A stretch of 64,000 nt of DNA from an uncultured Acidobacteriota bacterium (GTDB lineage: Bacteria; Acidobacteriota; Blastocatellia; Pyrinomonadales; Pyrinomonadaceae), in the NCBI GenBank assembly GCA_937859595.1, contig CALMAH010000015.1, positions 1-64,000 on the forward strand. Direction: 5' to 3'. Every line of letters starts with the position of its first letter. Position 1 is the first letter of the stretch. The notes under the pieces were generated by a model, which saw only the letters and a program-made list of their open reading frames with translations, was not told the origin of the DNA and did no database searches. Below, piece after piece: positions 42,422 through 51,450 of the stretch. Made by a program: the position numbers and the translations under genes.

Positions 42422-44671
42422 CTAGATATTCAAATTTATATCGTCATCGTTAACCGATACCGAAACGCTTCCGCCCGAGACGAGTTTCCCAAACAATATC
42501 TCGTTTGCCAGCGGCTGTTTTATTTTGTCATGGATCAGCCGCGACATCGGCCTGGCGCCGAACCGCGCATCAAAGCCGTGTTTGGCAAGCCATTCGCGGG
42601 CGTCATCTTCAAGCCTTACCAAAACTCTCTTTTCGGCAAGCTGGCCGTTCAGCTCCGCGACAAACTTGTCAACGATCAGCTTTATCACATCTATGCCGAG
42701 CGCCTTGAACGCGACCCAAGCATCCAGGCGATTTCTGAACTCGGGAGAGAACGTCCGCTCTATCGCGCCTTTCGCGCTTCCCTTCGTTTCAGCTTGGTTG
42801 CGAAATCCAACGCCGCCCGACGACAGCTCCCGGGCCCCCGCGTTCGTTGTCATTATCAGGATCACGTTTCTGAAGTCGGCCTTCTTCCCGTTGTTGTCTG
42901 TGAGGGTCGCATTGTCCATCACCTGCAGCAGCAGATTGAAAAGATTCGGATGTGCCTTTTCAATCTCGTCAAGCACGAGCACCGCGTGCGGCGTACGCAT
43001 TATCGCTTCTGTCAACAACCCGCCTTGGTCAAAACCGACATAGCCCGGCGGTGCTCCGATCAGCCGCGAGACGGTGTGCGGTTCGGCATATTCGCTCATG
43101 TCAAATCGAATGAATTCGACACCTAGCTGTTCTGCAAGCTGTCTCGATACTTCGGTTTTCCCGACGCCCGTCGGGCCCGAAAACAGGAACGACCCGACGG
43201 GTTTTGTTTCGTGACCCAGGCCCGCCCGCGATATCTGTATCGCGTCAACGATCCTGTCAATGGCCTCGTCCTGTCCGTAGATGTGTTTTTTTAGGTCGTC
43301 GCGAAGCGTTCGCAATCGCGCCTTTTCGTCAGCGACCACGGTCTTTGGCGGGATCTTTGCCATTCGTGCGACCGTGTTCTCGACCATCTGTACGGACACG
43401 CGTTTCGGTCTCTTGCCTTCGGGCATCAGCTTCACGGAGGCGCCCACCTCGTCTATAACGTCTATTGCCTTATCGGGCAGAAACTTGTCGCCGATATATT
43501 TTCCGGCAAGTTCCGCGGCCGTCCTCAACGCTTCGTTTCCGTATCGAACCCCGTGATGGTCCTCGTAAAATTTCTTTAGACCCTTCAATATCTGGAACGT
43601 CTCATCAACCGTCGGTTCGTTTATCTCTATCTTTTGGAACCGGCGAGCTAATGCGCGGTCCCGGTCAAATGCCGCCTTATACTCGGCAAAGGTCGTCGAA
43701 CCTATGCATCGCAATTCTCCCGCGGCCAGCGCCGGTTTCAATATATTCGATGCATCCATCGAGCCGCCTGAAACTGAACCGGCACCGACTATGGTGTGTA
43801 TCTCATCAATGAACAGTATCGCGTTCTTCTCTTTTTTGAGATCGTTTATGATCGCTTTGAATCTCTGCTCAAAATCGCCGCGATAGCGCGTACCCGCAAG
43901 CACGGCTCCCATGTCGAGTGCGAACACCTTTGCATCCTGCAGCACCTCCGGCACGTCGCCCTCGCTTATCTTAAGCGCAAGCCCTTCGGCCAGAGCGGTC
44001 TTGCCGACTCCCGGCTCTCCAACGTAAAGCGGATTATTCTTTTTCCGGCGGCAAAGTACCTGGATCGTTCGTTCGATCTCCGCGGCACGACCCACGATCG
44101 GATCGATCAGTCCGTTAGCGGCGCGTTCAACCAATTCGACAGTGAAGCTTTCCAGCGGTTTCATCTGCGGCCGCTGCGAAACACCTCCGGCAAATTCTTC
44201 GTCGTCCTCAAACCTCTCATCCGATGGGCCGAGCGGATCTACTTTCGAGATGCCGTGTGAGATATAGTTCAGAATATCCAGTCGGCTCACGCCTTGTTGA
44301 AGCAAAAGATAAACCGCATAGCTCTGCTCCGCCTGATAGAAAGCTGCCAGAATATTCCCGCCGTCTACGGTCGGCTGGCCGCTGCCCTCTGCCTGCAGCA
44401 CGGCGTAATTTATCGTCGATTGGAACGTCGCAGTCAGCTCCGGCATCGCCTGGACACCGTCGGGGAGCTTTTCAAGAGTGTTCGTAAAATACTCTTCCAG
44501 CGCACTCGCGATCTGGTCTATCCTCGCCCCGCAATTGAAAAGGATGTCCTGTGCCGAGCTGTCCTGCAGCAGGGCATAGAGCAGGTGTTCGAGCGTAACG
44601 TATTCATGCCGATATTTGACCGCCTGGTCAACGGCAAAACTTAACGTTTCTTCAAGTTCGCGAGTAAGCAT
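42422..44671 (-). CDS. clpA: ATP-dependent Clp protease ATP-binding subunit ClpA
   Basis: A 749-residue Hsp100 unfoldase that feeds substrates to ClpP. It has the Clp-N repeats (residues 1-140), a first AAA+ domain with Walker A GEPGVGKT (218-225) and IDEIH, and a second with GPTGVGKT (499-506), VLDEIEKAHPN and GARPMSRLI at the C-terminus. The ClpP-docking loop appears as SGGVGF (Val621-Gly-Phe623) instead of the usual I-G-F/L. No M-domain insertion, so ClpA rather than ClpB. The adaptor gene clpS is not adjacent. Confidence 0.94.
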   Translation of the reverse strand: MLTRELEETLSFAVDQAVKYRHEYVTLEHLLYALLQDSSAQDILFNCGARIDQIASALEEYFTNTLEKLPDGVQAMPELTATFQSTINYAVLQAEGSGQPTVDGGNILAAFYQAEQSYAVYLLLQQGVSRLDILNYISHGISKVDPLGPSDERFEDDEEFAGGVSQRPQMKPLESFTVELVERAANGLIDPIVGRAAEIERTIQVLCRRKKNNPLYVGEPGVGKTALAEGLALKISEGDVPEVLQDAKVFALDMGAVLAGTRYRGDFEQRFKAIINDLKKEKNAILFIDEIHTIVGAGSVSGGSMDASNILKPALAAGELRCIGSTTFAEYKAAFDRDRALARRFQKIEINEPTVDETFQILKGLKKFYEDHHGVRYGNEALRTAAELAGKYIGDKFLPDKAIDVIDEVGASVKLMPEGKRPKRVSVQMVENTVARMAKIPPKTVVADEKARLRTLRDDLKKHIYGQDEAIDRIVDAIQISRAGLGHETKPVGSFLFSGPTGVGKTEVSRQLAEQLGVEFIRFDMSEYAEPHTVSRLIGAPPGYVGFDQGGLLTEAIMRTPHAVLVLDEIEKAHPNLFNLLLQVMDNATLTDNNGKKADFRNVILIMTTNAGARELSSGGVGFRNQAETKGSAKGAIERTFSPEFRNRLDAWVAFKALGIDVIKLIVDKFVAELNGQLAEKRVLVRLEDDAREWLAKHGFDARFGARPMSRLIHDKIKQPLANEILFGKLVSGGSVSVSVNDDDINLNI

Positions 44672-44867
44672 TTGATGTAATTCTATCAGTTTTTCACGGA
44701 AGAAAAATTCCAGAAGTCTTTACCGGGTCCGTTTCTTCCGGCCGATGCCGTGGGCGCGCCCCGATCGGCATGGTCCCAACATTGAATATAAACAAAAACT
44801 GCGTCAAATATCCATAACTAACTTTCGCAGCCGCTTTGTTCCTTATCGATTTTCTGCAATTCGGCTG

Positions 44868-44873
44868 TATAAT
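44868..44873 (+). promoter_or_regulatory. -10 box of serine hydrolase 2
   Basis: A perfect TATAAT at 44868-44873 lies 19 bases before the preferred ATG at 44892. No clear -35 is visible. Confidence 0.45.
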
Positions 44874-44891
44874 GCGTCCACCGAGGTAGCT

Positions 44892-46106
44892 ATGCGTATG
44901 AAAAGACTCACCCTTGTTTTTCTGCTCTGTAGTTTTGCGGTTGGCGCCTATGCTCAAAACGCTTACACGCCGCCACGCGGTGCGTGGGAACGCCGCACAC
45001 CGGAACAGGCCGGGATGGACGCCGCAAAGCTGAAAGAGGCTATCGACCTTGCCAAAGCAAGCGAGTCTCGAACGCCGCGCAACCTCGAGACGGCACATTA
45101 CCGTTCGTTCGGAAGAGAGCCGTTTGGCGAGGCGATAGGGCTTTTCAAGGATCGCGGCGACCAGACGGGTATCATCATACGTAATGGATACATCGTCGCC
45201 GAATGGGGCCAGCCCGAGCGCGTCGATATGACATTCAGCGTTACAAAGAGTTTCATTTCTACCACGGTCGGACTAGCGTTTGACCGCCAGCTGATACGCT
45301 CATTGCAGGACAGGGCCGCTGATTATTCTGCACCGATAGCTCAGTATCTCCCGGGACAGCGGTATGACGTTGCTGAGCGCTTCGGCAAGCCTCAGTTCAT
45401 AGAGCTTTTCGCCTCCGAACACAATCAAAAGATCACCTGGGAACATCTGCTCCGGCAGACAAGCGACTGGGAGGGCACGCTCTGGGGCAAGCCCGATTGG
45501 GCAGACCGTCCGGACCGCGACCCCGAAACGTGGCTTACCCGGCAGCGCAGCGAGCCCGGCACCGTGTATAAATACAATGACGTTCGTGTGAACGTGCTGG
45601 CTCTTGCCGCTCTGGATGTATGGCGCCGTCCGCTGCCGGAGGTGATGCGGGAGCTTGTGATGGACGAGATCGGCGCCTCAAACACCTGGCGATGGCATGG
45701 CTATGAGAATTCTTACGTGATATTGGACGGCCGCATCATCCAGTCCGTTAGCGGCGGCGGCCACTGGGGCGGCGGGCTTTTCATCAACGCGTATGACATG
45801 GCGCGATTCGGCCTGCTCACCTCCAGAAACGGTCGATGGGGAAACAAGCAAGTCCTCTCCGAAGAGTTTCTCCGGCAGGCACGCACACCGACCGCCGCAC
45901 AGCCGACTTACGGGTTTATGAACTATTTTCTGAACACCGAAAAGCGGCTCTTGCCGGCGGCACCCGCCTCCGCTTATTCCCACGTGGGCAACGGCGTCAA
46001 CACGATCTTCATCGACCCCGAGAACGATCTGGTTATCGTGCTTCGCTGGATCGAGCAGGCAAAGATCAACGAATTTATCGAAAAGGTTATCGCAAGCCTG
46101 AGGTGA
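44892..46106 (+). CDS. Exported serine hydrolase, class C beta-lactamase fold (2)
   Basis: A 404-residue exported protein. ATG at 44892 opens a signal peptide (KRLTLVFLLCSFAVGAYAQ); the frame is open upstream to 44745 but that part overlaps a promoter. Active-site motifs: Ser116-x-x-Lys119 (FSVTKSFISTT), the Tyr motif around 226-229 (YKYNDVRVN) and a His-x-Gly segment near YSHVGNGVNT. It resembles the 6-aminohexanoate-dimer hydrolase/esterase group of this fold. Substrate unknown. Confidence 0.88.
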   Translation: MRMKRLTLVFLLCSFAVGAYAQNAYTPPRGAWERRTPEQAGMDAAKLKEAIDLAKASESRTPRNLETAHYRSFGREPFGEAIGLFKDRGDQTGIIIRNGYIVAEWGQPERVDMTFSVTKSFISTTVGLAFDRQLIRSLQDRAADYSAPIAQYLPGQRYDVAERFGKPQFIELFASEHNQKITWEHLLRQTSDWEGTLWGKPDWADRPDRDPETWLTRQRSEPGTVYKYNDVRVNVLALAALDVWRRPLPEVMRELVMDEIGASNTWRWHGYENSYVILDGRIIQSVSGGGHWGGGLFINAYDMARFGLLTSRNGRWGNKQVLSEEFLRQARTPTAAQPTYGFMNYFLNTEKRLLPAAPASAYSHVGNGVNTIFIDPENDLVIVLRWIEQAKINEFIEKVIASLR

Positions 46107-46540
46107 TCTCGAAAAGGTTTGGAGGTTTATAACCTGAAAGGGTCTTTCTCTCTAAAAGGATTTCTCTGAAAGTATATCCCTGCCTGAATGGATGTTTTTC
46201 CCCTAAAAAATCGGCGCCGAACCGTCCCATTCATAAGTCTGCGTCTTCCACGTCCTTCCCAAAATGTCCTGCCACGCCTTCTGCTTCCGGCGGGCATTTC
46301 CCGTGGTGTCAGTCCTTGGAACAAGCTCGCCCTCGACGGTAGTCACCAGACCCCCCGCACAGCCGCAGCCTTCGTATGAGATAAATACATAGCTCTGGTC
46401 GGAGTTGATCTTGCGGAAAACACGTCATGTTGCGTAACTGATGTCAAATTGTCATGCTTGACTATTACGGCAGTGTGATAAAGATAAACGTAAATTTCAG
46501 GCTGCCTATAAAAAGTCGTGTTGCCTAAATAACTGACTGC
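46107..46540. other. Region with a decayed gene
   Basis: No intact gene is seen in these 434 bases. They hold a 3' gene remnant on the minus strand (46203-46424) and degenerate CTGAAAGG/CTCTAAAAGG words at 46133-46170. The rest is unexplained. Confidence 0.5.
46203..46424 (-). pseudogene. 3' fragment of an unidentified gene
   Basis: On the minus strand 46424-46203 gives 73 codons of protein-like sequence ending in a stop, with segments RVFRKINSDQSYVFISYEGC, GCAGGLVTTVEGELVP and WQDILGRTWKTQTYEWDGSA. There is no start codon at its 5' side; a stop codon (TGA) lies immediately upstream in the same frame. It seems to be the end of a gene whose beginning was lost. I do not know the family. A short open frame in another phase (46127-46324) looks less like protein. 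Confidence 0.45.
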
Positions 46541-47002
46541 CTATTCTAATGTGGCTTTATCACGTCTTAACGCTCGAATCATAAGGTAAAATCCCACGAT
46601 GCTTAGCATTGGGAAGATCGGAAACACGACTGCTGTAGCAACTACGGCTTGTTCATTCACTGACCTGTCATAGGAAGGATAGCCGAGCATCGACTTTTCG
46701 GGCGAGTTCTCAATGTAAACCACAATGACCTGATCCCCGACATTTAATTCAGCAAACCCTGGATTATATCCACCAGCTGTTCCCGTACCTTGAAACTCAG
46801 CTTCTCCCACACGATAGGAATAATGAACCAACTGATGATTCTCAGGTTCGAGTTTGATTACTTTTCCATGTACCGCAGATCCATTCTCTTCAAGTTCCAA
46901 ATGCTTGGATGGGTCAAAAATCGCATGGCCGATAAGGTAGCCGATGACAGTTAAAATAAGCCATGCAGCAACAAATATAGCTAGAGTTTTAATTGCTTTC
47001 AT
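46541..47002 (-). CDS. DUF3592-type membrane protein
   Basis: A 153-residue membrane protein. One membrane segment spans about 5-27 (TLAIFVAAWLILTVIGYLIG) and another about 119-145 (VVATAVVFPIFPMLSIVGFYLMI). Between them is the extracytoplasmic DUF3592 domain: GKVIKLEPENHQLVHYSYRVG and FAELNVGDQVIVVYIENSPEKS. The last residues are basic. It is more AT-rich than nearby genes and lies beside an IS remnant, which hints at recent arrival. Function unknown. Confidence 0.78.
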   Translation of the reverse strand: MKAIKTLAIFVAAWLILTVIGYLIGHAIFDPSKHLELEENGSAVHGKVIKLEPENHQLVHYSYRVGEAEFQGTGTAGGYNPGFAELNVGDQVIVVYIENSPEKSMLGYPSYDRSVNEQAVVATAVVFPIFPMLSIVGFYLMIRALRRDKATLE

Positions 47003-47131
47003 CTGATACTATTACCTACCACAATGCATAAAAAACGGTGTCACGTCTGATGTTATAAAGACGGTTTCTCGAGGCATCGAGTTAGAATCGATGTTGACAA
47101 AAGAATTCGCTCTTTGACAGGAGAAACCGTA

Positions 47132-47227
47132 ATGACATTGTACATCGGAGTTGATTTTCACGCGCATCAGCAGACAGTATGTTGGTGTGACACGGCAACA
47201 GGAAAATCGGCGTCAGGACTTCGATAA
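47132..47227 (+). pseudogene. N-terminal fragment of an IS110-family transposase
   Basis: A 31-codon frame starts MTLYIGVDFHAHQQTVCWCD and ends at TAA (47225-47227). GVDFHAHQ is the start of the IS110 transposase DEDD domain, where the Asp after GV is catalytic. AGGAGAAACC precedes the ATG. The remaining 300 residues of the transposase are missing, so this is a truncated copy. Confidence 0.75.
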
Positions 47228-47514
47228 TGCGATATTTTTGCATTCATTTTTGCCGGGCCGCGGCCGACGCTTCGCATCCTTTCAAGACCGCCGACCGTTT
47301 TGAACCGTTCGATGCGGTTTTGTTGCCTTAGGATAGCCTCGATGCGGAGGTTATGGCAAGAAAATTCGGCTGCGGGCGGGGGTTGGCGGGTGTCAAACGG
47401 CCGTTTGAGGCTGAAATATTGTAAAAAGCCTGTAAATACAGGCAGTTGGCGGCGTTTGTCGGATCGTATTTGGCGGAAATATCGGGAGATTGCGCGGTTA
47501 GGAGCACAAATATC

Positions 47515-47640
47515 GCGGAAAGTTGCGGCGCTGACCGGGTTGTGAGCGGTATTGTCGCGGGAAGTTGCGGAGCTGACCGGGTCATGAGCGTTACTTTCGC
47601 GGAAAGTTGCGGAGCTGACCGGGTCATGAGCGTTACTTTC
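47515..47640. repeat. Three 42-bp tandem repeats
   Basis: Units at 47515-47556, 47557-47598 and 47599-47640, each beginning GCGG[AG]AAGTTGCGG and continuing GCTGACCGGGT; the last two differ at one base. A fourth, partial unit begins at 47641. A 42-base period equals 14 codons. Confidence 0.85.
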
Positions 47641-47739
47641 GCGGTAAGTTGGTGATCTTTCGTGGTTAGAAGGCCAACATTCGTTGAAATATTGGCCGCT
47701 TGCCGGGAAAGGTGGCGATCTGACGACAAGAAATGCTCT

Positions 47740-47803
47740 TGGTCACCGTAGAAAAGCCTTTGGTCAGCGTAGAAATGCCCCCGGTCAGCGTAGAAATGCG
47801 GTT
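47740..47803. repeat. 21-bp tandem repeats
   Basis: Three copies of a unit containing GGTCAGCGTAGAAATGCC with a 21-base period, the first degenerate (GGTCACCGTAGAAAAGCC). They follow the 42-base repeats in the same gene-free region. Confidence 0.75.
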
Positions 47804-47927
47804 TGTTAGACAATATATCGCGAAGTCCACAGAAGACCTTGTAAAGCCTTCTGTGGATCTTGCGATGTGCCGAGGAGAACTGCCGTAGTTGGCCGAGACC
47901 GAGTCCTTATTCCGGCGAAGCTAAGGG

Positions 47928-50333
47928 TTAGTCGAGTTTTTTGGGCCGAAAGAGGCTGTCGCTGATCTCAACGTTGTGTTTCACGGAGCGGACAGTGGTG
48001 ATCACCTTTCCGTTTCCGGTGGTCTCGTTTATCGAGCGAAACGGTATCATCACCCCGTCAACCTCGCGATAGTCTTCGAATGTGACCGTATAGGGAGACG
48101 CCTGCGAACTGGTGCTTGAGGGAATAGACCCCTGCCGCCGCTTTAGCAGAAATGTGGTCGCGGAATAGTGGTCGGTGAATTTCGACCCTTTTTCGGGTTC
48201 GAACTCGACAACATAACATTCCTCGTCGCCGCATTTTGTCTTGTTAATTATCTGGACCTTTGGAAAGTTCGTTTTCCAATTGAGGATCCCATAGAAATCT
48301 GAAGAGAGACGCGCGTCTTCGAGCCGTTTTCCCGCATATTTGTTTACCGGTGCAAAGCTAAAGAGCTGCTGGCCGGCCTTGCCGTCAAAGAATTCATGCC
48401 CGGTGGCTATCTCTTTCCCGAGCGCCGTCAGCCGCGATTCGCTGGCAGACATATTCGGCGCTTTTGCGTAGCTGACCGAGCTTCCCTTTACGCCCTGGTT
48501 CACCATGTCGAGATCGGCTTCGACCACACGGGAGTTAAGTTTTCGAAGATTTTCCTCGCCGCCTGCCGCCTCCAGCACCTTTGCCATCAGTTCATCGATG
48601 GTCATTCCAACACCGGTGGCGCCGTTACCGGCTCGTTTGAATTCGAATTTACCCTCGGGCTGTGTAATGACCAACGCCTCGACCGCATTGTCGGCATTCC
48701 GTTTTACGGAAACGAAATAGGCGTCGGGGAGCGGGTTCATTCGGTAAACGTCCTTCTCTCTTTCGACGAGCGCATAAGGAGGCTGGCCGGGCAAAACGAA
48801 GGAGACCTTTCCTTCAACCTCTTTCACCTCGACGGTCCCGCCGCCACCGGGCGTCAGATAGCGTCCTATCAGTTCCTTTACCGCCGCCGATTGCTCAACG
48901 GGCTTTTCACTCCCGGCTTTTGGCAGCGTAAAGTTGCCGTGTGGCTGTTCGAGATAGATCTCGTTCTTGCGGAACGTTATGAAAAAGCCGTCCGGGGCAC
49001 CGCCGAGCCGATATCGGCTGCCTTCTACGCGCTCGAGTTTATATGTCGGCTGCTGCGGCACAATTGCCACCAGGCCTCCGTTCTCTGTCTTTATTTCGAT
49101 ATCAAAGCCCGCCTGCTCAAATCGATACCGGCCGAGCATGTCGGCTTCCGCTATCTCAGCCGGTCCGGTAGATCCGGTCTTCGGCTTGCCGATCAGGTTT
49201 TCCCAGATCACCGACATCAGTTCATTGCCAAGCGGCGAACCGGAGACGTTTGTCAGCAGGACAAAGCCCACCTTTTTCTCCGGTATCATTCCCACCAGAG
49301 CGTTAAAACCGTCAATGTTTCCACCGTGTTCCACCACCCGCATGCCATTCCAATCGCGGAGGAACCAGCCCAGCCCATAATTGACCGAGCCGTTTGGCGC
49401 CACCTTCATATGCGGCTTGAACCATTCGGCAAATCCCTCTTCCGAAACAAGACGTTTGCCATTAACGGTGCCGCCGTTGAGGATAAACCGCACCCACTTG
49501 GCCATATCGCGGGCAGACGAATTGATCGAACCCGCCGGGCCGACGATGTCTATGTTGCGGTAGGGGAGCCGCTCGGTCTCCTTCGTATCGAAATTGTAGT
49601 TGTAGCCAAAGGACCGGTCCTTTGCCTTTTCCATATCTCGAACGGACATATTACTGTTAGTCATGCCGAGCGGCTTGAATATGCGTTCGGGAACGAACCG
49701 CTCCCATGGCTGCTTTTGCGCAACGGCGACCACCTCACCGGCGGCTGTGTACATAAGGTTTTGATAGCCGAAGGTCTCGCGCAGCTTGGCAATTGGCCGC
49801 GCCTCGCCGGCTACACGGATCAACTCTTCGCGGTTCAGCCTGCCGGTTATCATTGCAATATCGGTACGGTTAAGGCCCGACGAATGGGTCAACAGGTCGC
49901 GGATAGTTATGCTCTTGTCGGTCTCCTCGTCTGCCATCTTGAAATAGGGCAGCACAGTGCGGGGGGAATCATCAAGAGACAGCTTGCCGTCGTCCGCGGT
50001 CATCAGCACCGTCAATCCGGTAAACGCCTTGGTAGAAGAGCCGATGGCAAATTGTGTATCCGGCGTTACCGGCAGCTTTTTCTCAAAGTCCTTGTAGCCA
50101 AGGCCTTTCAGGTAGATCACCTCGTCATCCTTTACGATAGCAAGCGCGATGCCCGGGATGCCAAGTTCCTTACGCCTCGCCTCGGCCTTTTCTTCTATCG
50201 CTGTTAGCGCCGACGCATAAGGCTGCGGTACTGCTCCGTTGCTCTGAGCGTAACCGGCAAGAGGGGCAGCAGAAACAATGAGCGAAACGAGGACAAGGAA
50301 CGACGAAAAAGTTCGGATAAGCTTCTGTCTCAT
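47928..50333 (-). CDS. Exported serine hydrolase with C-terminal lipoprotein-carrier-like domain (3)
   Basis: An 801-residue exported protein. Signal peptide to about residue 29 (FLVLVSLIVSAAPLAGYAQ). The beta-lactamase-fold domain (40-390) has Ser99-x-x-Lys102 (GSSTKAF), a Tyr motif in GYQNLMYTAAG, and His-Gly-Gly (VVEHGGNIDGF). Two repeated beta domains follow (about 400-580; GRYRFEQAGFDIEI and GRYLTPGGGGTVEV), then a tail (about 590-801) like outer-membrane lipoprotein-sorting domains: GGEENLRKLNSRVVEADLD through EDYREVDGVMIPFRS. The long multidomain form is unusual. Substrate unknown. Confidence 0.88.
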   Translation of the reverse strand: MRQKLIRTFSSFLVLVSLIVSAAPLAGYAQSNGAVPQPYASALTAIEEKAEARRKELGIPGIALAIVKDDEVIYLKGLGYKDFEKKLPVTPDTQFAIGSSTKAFTGLTVLMTADDGKLSLDDSPRTVLPYFKMADEETDKSITIRDLLTHSSGLNRTDIAMITGRLNREELIRVAGEARPIAKLRETFGYQNLMYTAAGEVVAVAQKQPWERFVPERIFKPLGMTNSNMSVRDMEKAKDRSFGYNYNFDTKETERLPYRNIDIVGPAGSINSSARDMAKWVRFILNGGTVNGKRLVSEEGFAEWFKPHMKVAPNGSVNYGLGWFLRDWNGMRVVEHGGNIDGFNALVGMIPEKKVGFVLLTNVSGSPLGNELMSVIWENLIGKPKTGSTGPAEIAEADMLGRYRFEQAGFDIEIKTENGGLVAIVPQQPTYKLERVEGSRYRLGGAPDGFFITFRKNEIYLEQPHGNFTLPKAGSEKPVEQSAAVKELIGRYLTPGGGGTVEVKEVEGKVSFVLPGQPPYALVEREKDVYRMNPLPDAYFVSVKRNADNAVEALVITQPEGKFEFKRAGNGATGVGMTIDELMAKVLEAAGGEENLRKLNSRVVEADLDMVNQGVKGSSVSYAKAPNMSASESRLTALGKEIATGHEFFDGKAGQQLFSFAPVNKYAGKRLEDARLSSDFYGILNWKTNFPKVQIINKTKCGDEECYVVEFEPEKGSKFTDHYSATTFLLKRRQGSIPSSTSSQASPYTVTFEDYREVDGVMIPFRSINETTGNGKVITTVRSVKHNVEISDSLFRPKKLD

Positions 50334-50637
50334 AATGATGTTTTCTATTATTCTGTTCTCATATACGGCCAGTAAAGCCGGAAAGTTCTTTTTTGGGGAT
50401 CTCGTGCTGCCTTAAATTGCTGTGACATTTAGTATGAACCGGTACGCGTCGTTCTTTTGTTATCTAACGAGGGACGGTGTGCGGGGCAGGTTTCCAGACC
50501 GGTACACATCGCTGCGCAAGTTCGCGGGGACAATGCCAAGTAAGGCCGGCGATGCCTGATCTCTATTGCAATTTTGCGAGTTTTGTCTCTGCCGGCAGAA
50601 AGAAGTAGTCTGTGTTGGAGGAACCTTCGCTTAAAGT
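50334..50637. other. Divergent intergenic region
   Basis: No gene is seen in these 304 bases between divergent genes. Two related words, ACCGGTACGCGTCG (about 50438-50451) and ACCGGTACACATCG (about 50500-50513), form an imperfect direct repeat. A GGAGG ribosome-binding site for the next gene lies near 50617. Confidence 0.5.
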
Positions 50638-51450
50638 ATGAACACTGAACTGTTTAAGATCCCTGATAACTTTGAACAGGAGGCAGCGGAGATCTGCCGG
50701 GTGGCCGAGACCGTTGAAGGCTTTCTGTATCCAAACGAGATGCGGTTCCTTGCGATCGCCGGAGCAGTGCCCACGGCAGAAGGCGAGATACTTGAGATCG
50801 GCTCTTTCAAGGGCAAGTCCACCGTGATCCTTGCAAAGGCGGCGAGACTTGGCGACGGTGCGACGGTCCACGCCGTGGACCCGATGACCTCGCCGTCCGT
50901 TACCGATCCTGACCTAATGGGTGCGTCAGACACGCTCGGTGATTTTGAGGAGAATATTCGCCGAACGGGGGTTGAAGACGGAGTAAGGCTGCATCAAATG
51001 TTCTCCCACGAGCTTGCTCCGGCCTGGGACCGCAAGCTGCGGTTGCTCTGGATAGACGGCGATCATCTATATTCGGGCGTTCGTACCGATCTTGAGGGCT
51101 TTATGTCACATCTCGCTGACGGGGCGATCGTAGCGATCCACGATGTCCTGCATATGTATGATGGAGGCATCCGCGTTTTCGCCGAGAATGTACTTCTCTC
51201 GCCAAACTTTGGAGCCTTCGGATTTTGCGGGTCCATCGGTTGGGCCCAATACCACAGCGGAGGTGAGACCGAAGCTCAAAGAAAGCGGAAGATCAAGTTC
51301 TTTCGGCGGCTTTCGCGAATGATCCCTTACCATGTGTATAAGCCGAAGCTGACTCGCCCTCAGAAAGAGATATATAACTTCTACAAGTTTTTGGTCCCGC
51401 ACGGGAGAGTCGATCCCGAAAGCTGGGTCGCCCAATTGAAACGCAACTGA
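50638..51450 (+). CDS. SAM-dependent methyltransferase
   Basis: A 270-residue class I methyltransferase of the Methyltransf_24 type. The SAM-binding motif is EILEIGSFKGKSTVILAKAA (about residues 43-62), followed by VHAVDPM. LLWIDGDHLYSGVRTDLEGFM and GAIVAIHDVLHMYDGG are the downstream acidic motif and post-motif of the family. Such enzymes often act on sugars or secondary metabolites; the substrate here is unknown. Its stop overlaps the next start (TGATG), so the two genes are coupled. Confidence 0.85.
   Translation: MNTELFKIPDNFEQEAAEICRVAETVEGFLYPNEMRFLAIAGAVPTAEGEILEIGSFKGKSTVILAKAARLGDGATVHAVDPMTSPSVTDPDLMGASDTLGDFEENIRRTGVEDGVRLHQMFSHELAPAWDRKLRLLWIDGDHLYSGVRTDLEGFMSHLADGAIVAIHDVLHMYDGGIRVFAENVLLSPNFGAFGFCGSIGWAQYHSGGETEAQRKRKIKFFRRLSRMIPYHVYKPKLTRPQKEIYNFYKFLVPHGRVDPESWVAQLKRN

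Larger units (their letters stand above)
47003..47927. other. IS110 remnant and tandem-repeat region, no intact gene
   Basis: This 925-base stretch contains the IS110 transposase fragment at 47132-47227, three 42-base tandem repeats at 47515-47640 and 21-base repeats near 47740-47803. The open frame at 47328-47813 on the minus strand is built only from these repeats and is not supported as a gene. Confidence 0.7.

Noticed and set aside
44745..44891. Upstream extension of serine hydrolase 2
   Set aside because: The extension precedes a signal peptide and covers the TATAAT box at 44868, so the ATG at 44892 is preferred.
47515..47803. Tandem repeats considered as a CRISPR array
   Set aside because: Units abut directly with no unique spacers and no cas gene is near.
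47328..47813. 161-codon open frame over the tandem repeats
   Set aside because: Composed of translated 42- and 21-base repeats with no ribosome-binding site and no known fold; kept as repeats only.
48396..50207. 603-codon open frame on the + strand opposite serine hydrolase 3
   Set aside because: Antisense to a clear enzyme with a signal peptide and Ser-x-x-Lys motif; the frame is explained by third-position GC bias.
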